From Reyranella soli (GTDB lineage Bacteria; Pseudomonadota; Alphaproteobacteria; Reyranellales; Reyranellaceae): a stretch of DNA of 64,000 bases. A model generated the notes under the pieces. That model did no database searches, had not been told where the DNA came from, and was given only the letters and a program-made list of their open reading frames with translations. The DNA lies in the NCBI RefSeq assembly GCF_007992495.1, contig NZ_BKAJ01000073.1, positions 1-64,000 of the forward strand. The letters run 5' to 3'. Of the stretch, positions 17,196-25,921 are shown piece by piece. How positions within the stretch are numbered: position 1 is the first letter of the stretch; each line of letters begins with the position of its first letter. A program made the translations under genes and the position numbers.

Positions 17196-18338
17196 ATGTC
17201 CAAGAAGGTCATACTCACCGACCGGTTGATGCGGCCGATCGCGCATTTCTCGCATGCCTCGAGGGTGTGCAACCTGGTGCATATCGGGGCGGTAGCGGGC
17301 GTGTTTCCGGATCTCCGGCTCGCGGGCGACAGCGCCGGCCGCATCGACACCGTCGCGCAGATCGAGCGGATGTTCGAGAATCTCGCGGTGGAACTCGACC
17401 TGATGGGCGCACGGTTGTCGGATGTCGTGCGCATCAAGTCCTATATCAGCTTCCCGCGCGACATCGGGAAGTACAAGGAGGCCTACAGCCGGCATTTCTC
17501 CCGTATCAAGCCAGCCCATGCGGTGGTCGGTTCATGGGATTTTCCGCTGCCACAGGCTGCCGTGGAGCTCGATGCCGTTGCCGTGGTCGACAGTGGAGTA
17601 CGGGGTTCCGACGCCGGAGGCTTCCATTATGCAACAGCGTGCCCCATCGATGCCGAGGGAAGAGTCGTCGCCTCGACCATCCGCGACCAGACGATTGGGG
17701 CGCTGCGCAATCTCGAGAAGATGCTCGCAGCCGTCGGGCTGACATCGAGGGATGTCTGCAGTGTCCACGTCACTCTCGCGGATCCCCGCGAGCTGCCGCT
17801 TGTGGAGAGCGAGTTCCGACAGTTCTTCGGGGACTCCCCGCCGGCCTGGACAGTCGTGGGAGCTCCTCTGGAAAGCCCGGATTTCCGACTCACGATCGAA
17901 TCGACCGCGACATCGGGAGGAGGGCAGCGCATTGGCAGCAAGCTTGCGCCACTGACGGTGGGCAAGGCAGCGCCGGCCGTCCTGGCTGGCGATACGCTGT
18001 TCCTCGGCGGACAGCTCGGTCTGTCGGGAGACGCAGCCGTGCCTGGTGATGTCGAGCAACAGACCCGCAATGCATGGGCGCGGCTCAACAGCCTGATCGA
18101 CGTTGCCGGCTTCACGCCGGAGTCGATCATTCGAACCAACAACGTTCTTGTGGATTGGCGCGACTATGCCGGCTTCAATGCGGGTTACGGCGCCAACATG
18201 CCGGAGCCCTATGTTCCTCGCGCCACGGTGCTCGGCCAGCTTTCCGATGCACGTGCCAAGGTTCAGGTCGAAGGCGTCGCCCATCGCAACGGAGCGGAAG
18301 CGACGATCCTGCAAGTGTCGCCGATCATGCGACGGTAG
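17196..18338 (+). CDS. Triple RidA-domain protein (tandem YjgF/RidA repeats)
   Basis: A 380-residue protein made of three successive RidA-type domains, roughly residues 1-130, 131-250 and 255-380; each has the pattern of an amphipathic helix (FENLAVELDLMGA, LRNLEKMLAAVGL, WARLNSLIDVAGF) followed by a V-x-V strand. Canonical RidA is a single domain of about 130 residues acting as a homotrimer that hydrolyses enamines and imines at inter-subunit sites, using a conserved arginine. Here only the third domain keeps it (R342 in VPRATVLG); the first two have PAHAVVG and PAWTVVG. The ATG at 17196 lies 8 bases after the previous gene. A single chain could fold as a pseudo-trimer with one active site (inference). 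Confidence 0.85.
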   Translation: MSKKVILTDRLMRPIAHFSHASRVCNLVHIGAVAGVFPDLRLAGDSAGRIDTVAQIERMFENLAVELDLMGARLSDVVRIKSYISFPRDIGKYKEAYSRHFSRIKPAHAVVGSWDFPLPQAAVELDAVAVVDSGVRGSDAGGFHYATACPIDAEGRVVASTIRDQTIGALRNLEKMLAAVGLTSRDVCSVHVTLADPRELPLVESEFRQFFGDSPPAWTVVGAPLESPDFRLTIESTATSGGGQRIGSKLAPLTVGKAAPAVLAGDTLFLGGQLGLSGDAAVPGDVEQQTRNAWARLNSLIDVAGFTPESIIRTNNVLVDWRDYAGFNAGYGANMPEPYVPRATVLGQLSDARAKVQVEGVAHRNGAEATILQVSPIMRR

Positions 18339-18610
18339 GCCTGCCAGGTCGAAGCCAGTTGCTCAGTACCGGTTCGACAACGTTCGAAGTGTTCTAATCC
18401 GAATTTCCGTCGTTCTCCAATGTGCGAGACCTGATGACGACAGAGGACCCCGGCCTGTAGTACCGCCTGCTCCAGACTTCTGAGCAGTAGGGCAAAACGT
18501 TTCGAGATCATACGAAGGGTTATTCGACTCCGGCCCCTAGTCAGGAGCCGGTATCTCGATAGCCGGATGGGAGTGGATGACTAGGGCCCCAGCCGACAAG
18601 CCCTGCGTCT

Positions 18611-19759
18611 CTAGGGCAGGCGCATTCCATGGTAGAGCAGATAGCTTGAGCATGCGGCGTGACCAGAGAAGGCGCCGCCCCAGTCGTCCATCATGATCTG
18701 TCGCGACCAGCGCTGTCCGACATACCACAGGTTGCCCACGGGATTGCCCTGACGCGGCGGCGGCTGGTCGAGGTACACGATGCTTTTCGCCGGCCGCCAG
18801 TGCGAGGGCGGATGCGCGGCCTGACCGTCGAGATCGATGATCCGAGTCGTCATCTGCTGGACGCCCGAACCCTCGGTTTGGAACTGACGGTGGGGAATCC
18901 AGCCGTCCGAGAAGCTCGAGGAATAGATCTCGTTGAACTCGAACCGGCCGCGCAACGCGGTCGCGTCGACCGAGTCGATGGCCACGGTCACCACGGTCGA
19001 GACCGTTTCCTGCCAGTTCTGGAGGAAATCGCCCAGCCCGCCCCGGTGTTGAGCATTGGTGTAGAACGGCACCACCAGCACCTGGTCCTTGCCGGCGGTG
19101 ACGATCTGACGGCCCGGCGCCTGGGTGTAGTCATGCCAGAGCTTCCGCCAAGTGGTGAAGCTGTCGTAGCCAGGATCGTAATAGTGACCCTGGGAAGGGT
19201 GCGGGGTGAAGTAGATGTGCGGCACCGAGCCGAATTGCGCCGTGCCGCCGGGGGCATTGAACAGCACGCCGAACCATTTGATCGAGCAGTTCTCGACCCG
19301 GACAAGGCGGCGAACATAGCTCCATCTGTCCCTGATGATCTTCAGGGGACCCCTGCCGGGCATGGTGAAGCTGTCGATCGCCGTGAAACTGATATCGCTG
19401 CCGGTCTCGGAATAGGGCGCCACGTCGTGAGAGACGGTGGCCGTGATCATCGTGACGCCGCCTTGCGCTGCGGCTATGGCGTTCATGCGCTTCAGCGTGC
19501 TGCCTGACTTGTCGATCGCGCCGTCGACCGTCAGGCCGGGCTGCGCTCCCTGGAAGATCGTGATCTGGGCGGCGATCTCCGCGATCAGGACCTGCCTTAC
19601 CGCGGCCCATGTGCCGATGCTGTCCCGTGTCCCGCCGGCGTCGGTGGGGATGGCGTCGAAGAGGTCGCGGATCTTCTCGAGGTCGCTCTGGCGATTGGGG
19701 CAGGGTCGCACGCCGTTGCGGATACCGACGGCCTCGCTGATCTCGACTTTCCTTGCCAA
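18611..19759 (-). CDS. Hypothetical protein with peptidoglycan-binding-like N terminus
   Basis: A 382-residue protein I do not recognise. Start TTG at 19759 is preceded by a strong AGGGGGATAC site. Residues 1-95 look like a divergent peptidoglycan-binding module (AQITIFQ then LTVDGAIDKSGSTLKRMN resembles the usual helix-repeat signature). The remainder is rich in aromatic residues (HIYFTPHPSQGHYYDPGY) with no motif I can name; no signal peptide or membrane segment is evident. Its neighbours are a gene graveyard (19.8-20.9 kb) and a gene-poor stretch, so it stands alone. Similar N-terminal modules occur in secretion-associated effectors, but nothing else here supports that. Confidence 0.65.
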   Translation of the reverse strand: MARKVEISEAVGIRNGVRPCPNRQSDLEKIRDLFDAIPTDAGGTRDSIGTWAAVRQVLIAEIAAQITIFQGAQPGLTVDGAIDKSGSTLKRMNAIAAAQGGVTMITATVSHDVAPYSETGSDISFTAIDSFTMPGRGPLKIIRDRWSYVRRLVRVENCSIKWFGVLFNAPGGTAQFGSVPHIYFTPHPSQGHYYDPGYDSFTTWRKLWHDYTQAPGRQIVTAGKDQVLVVPFYTNAQHRGGLGDFLQNWQETVSTVVTVAIDSVDATALRGRFEFNEIYSSSFSDGWIPHRQFQTEGSGVQQMTTRIIDLDGQAAHPPSHWRPAKSIVYLDQPPPRQGNPVGNLWYVGQRWSRQIMMDDWGGAFSGHAACSSYLLYHGMRLP

Positions 19760-19801
19760 TGTATCCCCCTGACAACACCTACGCCGAGCCCTTGGAGCCT
19801 A

Positions 19802-19999
19802 ACGCAGGACCTTGTTTGCGCGCGTGGTAAATGCCACGTACCGGGCGATGGACCATCTACCATCGGGCTGGCGCCGGAAGACGTCCATGCCTTCTTCCGT
19901 CGTCGTGTCGGCTTGCGGTCGCGGTCGCGGTCGCGCGTCGAACGTGAAAGGTTTGACAAGCAAATCGATGCCGGCGTCGAGCCTCGCGCCATGAAAAGC
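19802..19999 (-). pseudogene. Relics: receiver-domain scrap and SnoaL/DUF4440-like C terminus
   Basis: On the minus strand a single open frame joins two unrelated scraps. Residues read from 19999 to 19934 (GARLDAGIDLLVKPFTFDA) match the end of a response-regulator receiver domain as found in hybrid histidine kinases. Residues read from 19909 to 19802 (EEGMDVFRRQPDGRWSIARYVAF) match the C-terminal strand of a SnoaL/DUF4440-type protein and finish at a stop codon. Neither has the rest of its domain. They abut the truncated monooxygenase on the opposite strand, indicating that the block was assembled by rearrangement. Identification is from short motifs only. Confidence 0.45.
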
Positions 20000-20855
20000 G
20001 CCGGCGCACCATCGAGGTGTTGAAGATGCGGAGGAGCCACCACGCCGAGGGCGAGGCACCTTCGGCCGCACAATTTTTGTCGGCGACGCCGCACATCTGA
20101 TGCCCCCGTGGATAGGGCAGGGCTTGAATGTCGGCATTCGTGATGCCGGGAACCTTGCCTGGAAGCTAGCTGGTGTCGTCCGCGGGCAGTTGACTGCCGC
20201 CGTGCTGCACACTTACGAATCAGAGCGGCGTGGACACGTCGAAGCGATGACTAAGCTCGCCGACATGTTCGGCGCCATTCTCATGCCGATCAGTCGCTTC
20301 AGGGCGGCCTTGCGGGATCAGTTCTTCCGTCTCGTGCGCCGACTGCCGAGTGTTCGGGACTACGTATTGCAGATGCGCTTCAAACCCATGCCGCGATATC
20401 TCGCGGGCTTCGTCTTGGACGAGTCCGGGTCGTCTTCCTCTCCTGTGGGTCGGATGTTCATTCAGCCAACGGTGGAGACGGCGGATGGCCGGTTCGTCCC
20501 GCTCGATACCGCATTGGGGGACTGGATGGTTGTCCTCGGTTGGCAAATCGACCCCCGAAGCCTGCTGAGCGACGGTGATCGAGACTTCTGGGACAGCCTC
20601 GACGCTCGATTTGTTACGGCGATGCGCTCGCGGAGCCATGGTCGCGATCGATCGATCAGGCATGCCGACCACGTCGAAGACGTCGAGAATCAATTGGCGT
20701 CCTGGTTTGCTGCGGCCAACGCATCCATCGTGGTGTTGCGCCCGGATCGCTACGTCGCAGCTGTTGCCACCGCGAGCCAGTTCTCTGACACTACCGCTGC
20801 CTTTCGTTCGCTAGTTCGTGGGCGGAGGGCAGCTGAGCCGCCGTCCACATCCTGA
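19995..20855 (+). pseudogene. C-terminal fragment of an MhpA-like FAD-dependent monooxygenase
   Basis: The frame 20049-20855 encodes the C-terminal half of a flavoprotein hydroxylase: RTIFVGDAAHLMPPWIGQGLN is the second FAD-binding signature (GD motif) of the PHBH/MhpA class, followed by DAGNLAWKLAGVVRGQL and YESERRGHV, and the thioredoxin-like C-terminal domain ends normally (IVVLRPDRYVAAVA). The N-terminal Rossmann half with GxGxxG is absent: the frame is closed by TGA at 19992-19994 and the sequence upstream shows no monooxygenase similarity in any frame. Translation could begin at the ATG at 20100, but the product would lack most of the FAD site. I treat it as a remnant. Confidence 0.75.
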
Positions 20856-21241
20856 AAGGCTTGCGTTCCCGAGCTTGTCTGGCCAAGACAGCATTTGACC
20901 GGGATTGTACCCAGAAGCGGCGGCGCTCAAGGCGCTTGAGGAGCGGAGAAGCAACAAGCGGCCAAGTTCAAGGGCGAGGGGGCGAGGACCCCGTCCAGTT
21001 CACTCGCATCGTCAGCGACTTCGTCGTGCCAGTCGAGGCCGGCGCGATCCGCGCGCCATCAGCGGCTCGATCACCGGGATAAAGGATGAGGTCACCTGCC
21101 TCGTCCGGTGGACCGCACGCGGTGCCACCGAGAGGAATTCGACTTCGCCTGTCGAACGCTTGTTTCTCTGCGATGCGTTGTCGGTTCCTGGATTTGGAAT
21201 GATACTTGCGATTGGGGAGGGACTGTGGATGTGGAGGGGTC
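20856..21241. other. Intergenic stretch, no supported gene
   Basis: This 386-base stretch between the monooxygenase remnant and the Bug receptor gene holds short open frames on both strands with no recognisable domain or credible ribosome binding site. It probably contains decayed sequence and the promoter of the following operon; no -35/-10 pair or palindrome stands out. GGGGAGGGAC and GGAGGGGT just before 21242 provide the ribosome binding site of the next gene. Confidence 0.5.
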
Positions 21242-22252
21242 ATGATTCGCAAAATCGCATCCGGCGCTCGCGTCGGGCATAGTCGCCGAACCGTTCTTCG
21301 CATGGGCGCTGCGTTGACCCTTTCGGTCAGCGCAGGCTCGCTTGCCCGCGCGCAAGGCGCCTATCCCGACAAGCCGGTGCGCGTCACGGTCTCGTATGGA
21401 CCCGGCGGCGCGATCGACGTGGTTGCCCGCATTCTTGCCGAGCACATGACCAACACGCTGGGCAAGCCGGTGCTGGTCGACAACAAGCCGGGCGCCGGCT
21501 CGACGATTGCTGCCGAAACGATCGCTCGATCCGTGCCGGACGGCTACAGCCTGCTCGTGACCGGCATGGCGCATTCCGTGATCCCGGAACTCTTCCCGCA
21601 GGTTACGTTCGATCCCGTCAAATCGTTCCAGCCGATCAGCCATCTCGGCGTCATGCCGTTCGTGCTCGCGATACATCCGGCGGTGCCGGCAACGGACTTC
21701 GCGAGCTTCATCGCCTACATGAAGGCCAATCCCAACGCCATCAACTGCGGTTCCGCAGGCCCCGGAAGCTCGGCTGACCTCGGCCAGATGCTGTTGGCAA
21801 AGAGGACGGCCATCGAGTTCGTGCGCGTGCCGTATCGATCCACGCCGGCCGCCATGAACGATCTCGTCGCCGGCCGTGTCGGCTTCATGATGGACTCACA
21901 GAATGTCCTGGTGCCGCATGTGAAGAGCGGCGCGCTGCGGGCGCTGGCGGTCTCCTCGCTCGAGCGCTCGCGCTTGCTGCCGGATGTCCCGACACTGGAC
22001 GAACTCGGCCTCAAGGGCTTCGAGGCCGGCAGCTGGCAGGCCATGCTGGCGCCTGCCGGCACGCCACGTCGCATCGTCGACAAGATCATCGGCTCGATCG
22101 AGGCGGCGCTCAACGATCCCGCGATCAGCAACCGCTACATCGAGCTGGGCTATCAACTGCCCCGAAAGGTCGGGCCCGAGGCGCTGGCGGCGTTCCTAGC
22201 CGTCGAAGCGGCCAAATGGGGACCGCTGGCCAAGGCCACCGGTACCGGCTGA
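21242..22252 (+). CDS. Bug-family tripartite tricarboxylate transporter receptor
   Basis: A 336-residue periplasmic binding protein of the Bug/TctC family: a twin-arginine-like signal (HSRRTVLRMGAALTLSVSAG, cleavage after ARAQ), then YPDKPVRVTVSYGPGGAIDVVAR, the diagnostic first ligand loop, and VLVDNKPGAGSTIAAE, the second. GGAGGGGT sits directly upstream of the ATG. Bug proteins bind carboxylates or other small polar compounds and normally work with TctA/TctB permeases, which are not present in this window. It heads a four-gene run with a PhyH-type dioxygenase, an SDR and an MmgE/PrpD protein (20 bases to the next gene). Confidence 0.93.
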   Translation: MIRKIASGARVGHSRRTVLRMGAALTLSVSAGSLARAQGAYPDKPVRVTVSYGPGGAIDVVARILAEHMTNTLGKPVLVDNKPGAGSTIAAETIARSVPDGYSLLVTGMAHSVIPELFPQVTFDPVKSFQPISHLGVMPFVLAIHPAVPATDFASFIAYMKANPNAINCGSAGPGSSADLGQMLLAKRTAIEFVRVPYRSTPAAMNDLVAGRVGFMMDSQNVLVPHVKSGALRALAVSSLERSRLLPDVPTLDELGLKGFEAGSWQAMLAPAGTPRRIVDKIIGSIEAALNDPAISNRYIELGYQLPRKVGPEALAAFLAVEAAKWGPLAKATGTG

Positions 22253-22272
22253 TCCGAGAAAGGACGAGCCAA

Positions 22273-23109
22273 GTGACCAAGCTCAGCCAAGCCGAGGTCG
22301 ACGCTTTCCATCGTGACGGATACTACGCGCCTGTCGACATCTTCAGCGTCGACGAAGCGCGACGTTGGCGGGCCGACCTCGAGGCATTCGAGGCGACGCT
22401 GCCTGCGGGACCGGTGTCGGCGGGCAACCGGCGCAAGCTCCATGTCCGTTGTCCTTGGGCGCGCGACCTTGTGGGAGATCCACGCCTACTCGACGTGATG
22501 GAGTCGATTCTCGGCCCCGACATTCTGGTCTTCACCAGCACCTTCTTCATCAAGGAGCCCAGGACTGATGCCATCACGGCATGGCATCAGGACGCAACCT
22601 ACTTTGGCCTGCAGCCCTACGAGCATGTCACTGCGTGGGTCGCGTTGTCGGAGGCCTCGATCGAGGCGGGCTGCATGGAGTTCATTCCCGGCAGCCATCG
22701 CTGGGGTCAGCTTGCGCATGGGCGCGATGCCCTTCCCGGCACCATCAATGCCGGCGCGCGCTCGATCAGCCAGTCGTTCGACACCTCGACGGCTGTGTTT
22801 GCGCCGGTCAAGACGGGCCAGGTCTCGCTGCACCACACCCTGATCGCGCACAACTCGCCACCCAACGGCAGCAACGACCGCCGCATCGGCTTCGGCATCA
22901 GCTATATTCCGACCCACTGCCGCCACAGTGGCAGCAAGCGTATGTCCGCGATGCTGGTGCGCGGCGTGGACCGCTACGGCCATTTCGATCTCGAGGACGA
23001 TCCCCGGACGTTGAGCGCGACCGCCCAAGCGGAAGCCCATGATCGGGCTTATGCGCGCTACCGCGAGTGTCATGCGGAGCAGGCGGCGCGGTATGGCGTC
23101 GTCAACTGA
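22273..23109 (+). CDS. Phytanoyl-CoA dioxygenase family protein
   Basis: A 278-residue Fe(II)/2-oxoglutarate-dependent oxygenase of the PhyH family. Seen: the HQDATYFG motif (metal-binding H-x-D), the distal histidine in HHTLIAHNSPPN, and the following arginine in RRIGFG that would bind 2-oxoglutarate; together a complete facial triad. GTG at 22273 preceded by AAAGGACGAG is the start chosen; the frame is open further upstream into the Bug gene. The 3' end overlaps the SDR gene by 17 bases. Family members hydroxylate lipids, amino acids or small xenobiotics; the substrate here is presumably the ligand of the adjacent receptor. Confidence 0.9.
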   Translation: MTKLSQAEVDAFHRDGYYAPVDIFSVDEARRWRADLEAFEATLPAGPVSAGNRRKLHVRCPWARDLVGDPRLLDVMESILGPDILVFTSTFFIKEPRTDAITAWHQDATYFGLQPYEHVTAWVALSEASIEAGCMEFIPGSHRWGQLAHGRDALPGTINAGARSISQSFDTSTAVFAPVKTGQVSLHHTLIAHNSPPNGSNDRRIGFGISYIPTHCRHSGSKRMSAMLVRGVDRYGHFDLEDDPRTLSATAQAEAHDRAYARYRECHAEQAARYGVVN

Positions 23110-23875
23110 CGTGAAACCGCTGCAAGACAAAGTTGCCATCGTGACTGGTGTCTCGTCGCCGGTCGGCATCGGGGCTGCCGTCGCGCGCCGCCTTGCCGGC
23201 TCCGGTGCGCGTCTGGTTCTGGCGGCAGATGCTCCGCCCGATCCGATCGCCCAGGAGTGCGCGGCGCTCCTGGGTGACCCCAAGGCTGTCGTTCCGTTGA
23301 CGGCCGACCTTGGCGATGCATCGGCCGTCGCGGCGATGGTCGCCGAAGCGGAGAAGCGCTTCGGCCGCATCGATATGCTGGTCAACAACGCGGCGGTGCG
23401 CGTCAATCGCGCGTTCGGCGACTTTACCCTTGCGGAATTCGACACTGCCGTTGCGGTCAACCTGCGGGCGCCGTTCCTGGCGAGCCAGGGGGTGCTGCCG
23501 TCGATGCGCCGGCAGGGTGGCGGCCGCATCGTGCACATCGCGAGCCAGCTGGGCTCGGTTGCCTACCAGACGCGCACGATCTACGGCATGACCAAGGCGG
23601 CGCTGATCCATCTTACCAAGTCGATGGCGCTCGAACTGGCGCCGCACAACATCCAGGTCAACGCCGTATCGCCCGGTCCGATCGCCACCCAGCCCACGCT
23701 CGACCGCGTGCAGCACGATCCGGAGGAAGCCGCGCGTCGGCTGGAGTACGTGCCGATGGGCCGCTACGGCCGCCCGGAGGAAATCGGCGAAGTCGTCCAT
23801 TGGCTGCTGACGACGGACGCCTCCTTCCTGACGGGTCACGACCTGATCGTCGACGGCGGCTACACGATCCACTGA
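23093..23875 (+). CDS. SDR family oxidoreductase
   Basis: A 260-residue classical SDR. Seen: TGVSSPVGIG as the nucleotide-binding glycine motif, NNAAVR, the catalytic YGMTK motif and a C-terminal GHDLIVDGGYT. The ATG at 23093 overlaps the end of the dioxygenase gene by 17 bases; a GTG at 23111 would also serve and give no overlap. It would oxidise the hydroxyl group introduced by the dioxygenase in a simple two-step scheme (inference). The MmgE/PrpD gene begins 13 bases downstream. Confidence 0.92.
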   Translation: MASSTDVKPLQDKVAIVTGVSSPVGIGAAVARRLAGSGARLVLAADAPPDPIAQECAALLGDPKAVVPLTADLGDASAVAAMVAEAEKRFGRIDMLVNNAAVRVNRAFGDFTLAEFDTAVAVNLRAPFLASQGVLPSMRRQGGGRIVHIASQLGSVAYQTRTIYGMTKAALIHLTKSMALELAPHNIQVNAVSPGPIATQPTLDRVQHDPEEAARRLEYVPMGRYGRPEEIGEVVHWLLTTDASFLTGHDLIVDGGYTIH

Positions 23876-23888
23876 GGATCACGCGCGA

Positions 23889-25256
23889 ATGGTCATTGCA
23901 GATCGCCCGGAGTACCTGAAGAAGCTGGCTGCCTTCTGCAGCGAGACGACGCTTGCATCGCTCGGTCCAGCCGTCGTCGACCGAGTGAAATGGATCATCG
24001 CCGACAGCATCCCGGTGATCGCCGCCGGCATGCAGATGCCTGAGATGAAGGCGTTCGTGGCGAACCATCTCAAGGCGTCGCCGCCCGGCAATGCCTGGGT
24101 TTTCGGAGCCGGTATGAAGGCGCCGCCGATCGATGCCGCCCTGCTCAACGGCACGGCTGGCACATGGCTTGAGCTCGACGAAGGCAATCTCTTCGCCAAG
24201 GGACACCCGGGCATCCAGGTCGTGCCGGCAGCTATTGCCGCCGCGCAGGAGCTCGGCGCGAATGGCTCGGACCTGCTGGTCGCGGTGGCGACAGGATATG
24301 AAGTGTCGTCACGCATCCATCGCGCGGCCAATGTGAAGCTCGCGGTGCATCCGCATGGGACCTACGGCGTCATCGGCGCGGCGCTCGCCGTCGGCAAACT
24401 TAAGGGCTTCGACACGGCGCGAATGCTCGAGCTGATCAATGTGTCGGCCACGATGGGAATGACCACGAGCCGGCAGACCCTGCTGGATGGTGCGACCGTC
24501 CGGAACATCTACACGGGACATTCCGGCTACATGGGCACGATGGCTACGCGGCTGGTGGAGTGCGGTTTCACCGGCGAAGTCGACAGCGTCGCGGCGATCT
24601 ACGGCAAGATTCTGTCGGATGCTTTCGACCCGGCCCGTGTCGTTCATGACCTGGGCTCCGAGTGGCTGGTCACGAAGAGCTACTTCAAGCTTCACCCGAC
24701 CGGGCGTTATGTCCATTCGGCGATCGACGCGCTCGAGGATCTCCTCATAAAGGTGCCCGGTGGTCGTCTCGATCCGGCCGAAATCGCGAGCCTCGATGCG
24801 CGCGCCTACATGTTGGCCGCCATGCTGCAGGAGAAGAGCGTGCAGACCAGCTTTGGCGCACGCTTCTCCGTGCCATTCGCTCTGGCCAGCATCATCGTGC
24901 GGGGCCGCTCGGGGCTCGGCAGCTTCGACGATTCCGCCGTCGCCAATCCCGTGATCCAGGATCTCGCCAAACGTGTCGTGCTACAGGAGGACGAGTCTTT
25001 CACGGCGCGCTATCCGGCCGAGCAGCCCGTATCCATCCGGGCCGTTATGCGCGACGGCAGCAGCTACGAAGGCCACTGTGTCGTTACCAAGGGTGAGCCG
25101 AGCCGGCCGCACACGGTCGCGGAACTCAGCGGCAAGTTCTTCGACTTGGGCGAGGCTGTGTGGGGCAAGCCGACAACGCAATCGCTCTTCGACGGGCTGA
25201 TGCAATTGGAGAAGATCGCGAACTTCCAGGAGTTCGCGAGCAAACTGACACTGTAG
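23889..25256 (+). CDS. MmgE/PrpD family protein
   Basis: A 455-residue protein of the MmgE/PrpD (2-methylcitrate dehydratase-like) fold: an all-helical N-terminal domain with GTWLELDEGN and the AHPHGTYGVIGAA-like segment (HPHGTYG near residue 156), and a C-terminal alpha/beta lid. Family members dehydrate, isomerise or epimerise hydroxy acids such as 2-methylcitrate or iminodisuccinate. It is the last gene of the Bug/PhyH/SDR operon, 13 bases behind the SDR gene. The precise reaction is unknown; it is unlikely to be true propionate catabolism since no prpB or prpC is near. Confidence 0.92.
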   Translation: MVIADRPEYLKKLAAFCSETTLASLGPAVVDRVKWIIADSIPVIAAGMQMPEMKAFVANHLKASPPGNAWVFGAGMKAPPIDAALLNGTAGTWLELDEGNLFAKGHPGIQVVPAAIAAAQELGANGSDLLVAVATGYEVSSRIHRAANVKLAVHPHGTYGVIGAALAVGKLKGFDTARMLELINVSATMGMTTSRQTLLDGATVRNIYTGHSGYMGTMATRLVECGFTGEVDSVAAIYGKILSDAFDPARVVHDLGSEWLVTKSYFKLHPTGRYVHSAIDALEDLLIKVPGGRLDPAEIASLDARAYMLAAMLQEKSVQTSFGARFSVPFALASIIVRGRSGLGSFDDSAVANPVIQDLAKRVVLQEDESFTARYPAEQPVSIRAVMRDGSSYEGHCVVTKGEPSRPHTVAELSGKFFDLGEAVWGKPTTQSLFDGLMQLEKIANFQEFASKLTL

Positions 25257-25393
25257 CTGCCCCGCTCATGTTGGCTTGCACTATGAGGGTGGCGCGTTGT
25301 CTGCAATCCGGCGCGCCAGGGCATGCCGCTGTTATTCTTCGCGTGGTTGGGTTTGCCCCCTTTTGCTCTCCTCTGAGGAGGTGCGAATTTTCG

Positions 25394-25726
25394 TCACTCG
25401 ATGTAGCGCCTTGCTATGAGGGCTTCTGCGCGCAAAGCTTCAGCACGATCCATCTCTTCCAGACGTTCCAGCTCGGCGGCCGCACGTTCGCGCTCTTGGA
25501 CCTCCGTCGATAATATGTGACGCACACGAGACCTGCTCAAAAGCGGCCGTTCGACTTCCGCTAAGCCACTGAGGAAATCGTGGTGGACCGACGCTGTATC
25601 GCCCGCTTCGACGGACGGTGCTTCAGCATTGTCGATCGCTGCAACGAGCACTCGGATGACCTTCGTTTCGATATTGCACCTGTCCTTCATTGCCTTGCGC
25701 AAATCGGCACGCAGCCGAGCTTTCAT
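25394..25726 (-). CDS. GatB/YqeY-like protein
   Basis: A small protein of 110 residues resembling YqeY, the tail-domain relative of the GatB amidotransferase subunit: MKARLRADLRKAMKDRCNIETKVIRVLVAAIDNAEA matches the family's N-terminal helices; the C-terminal part is charged and helical (ERERAAAELERLEEMDRAEAL) where true YqeY proteins have the tRNA-binding tail domain. ATG at 25726 fits the family start; the frame is open to a TTG at 25786. It stands alone, divergent from the cytochrome b gene. Compared with full YqeY (about 150 residues) it is short, so it is a variant. Confidence 0.7.
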   Translation of the reverse strand: MKARLRADLRKAMKDRCNIETKVIRVLVAAIDNAEAPSVEAGDTASVHHDFLSGLAEVERPLLSRSRVRHILSTEVQERERAAAELERLEEMDRAEALRAEALIARRYIE

Positions 25727-25821
25727 TTCGCGTCGCAGGGCGTCCTGCCTGACGGCGACGTCGTCACTTTCTGGGCACGGCAACAACCGAGCTGTCGGTT
25801 GCCGCGCATGATCTAAGGCAC

Positions 25822-25833
25822 ATACGAACGTAT
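25822..25833. promoter_or_regulatory. Perfect 12-base palindrome in a divergent promoter region
   Basis: ATACGAACGTAT is self-complementary except for its two central bases (5-base arms, AA centre) and lies between the divergent YqeY-like and cytochrome b genes. Position suits an operator; no regulator of known specificity is nearby, so this is a weak call. Confidence 0.3.
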
Positions 25834-25921
25834 AGGCCGGACATCACATTCGACAGATTGTGACAGGCGTAACCCGAAGCATATCAAGCACGCCAAGCAG
25901 CTCCTGCCGAGGCTATATCCA

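Noticed and set aside
18659..19507. A 282-residue plus-strand frame opposite the orphan gene
   Set aside because: Composition is that of an antisense shadow; the minus-strand frame has a strong ribosome site and a plausible N-terminal module.
20861..21303. Open frames on both strands between the monooxygenase remnant and the Bug gene
   Set aside because: No domain or ribosome site; the minus and plus frames overlap each other and the receptor start.
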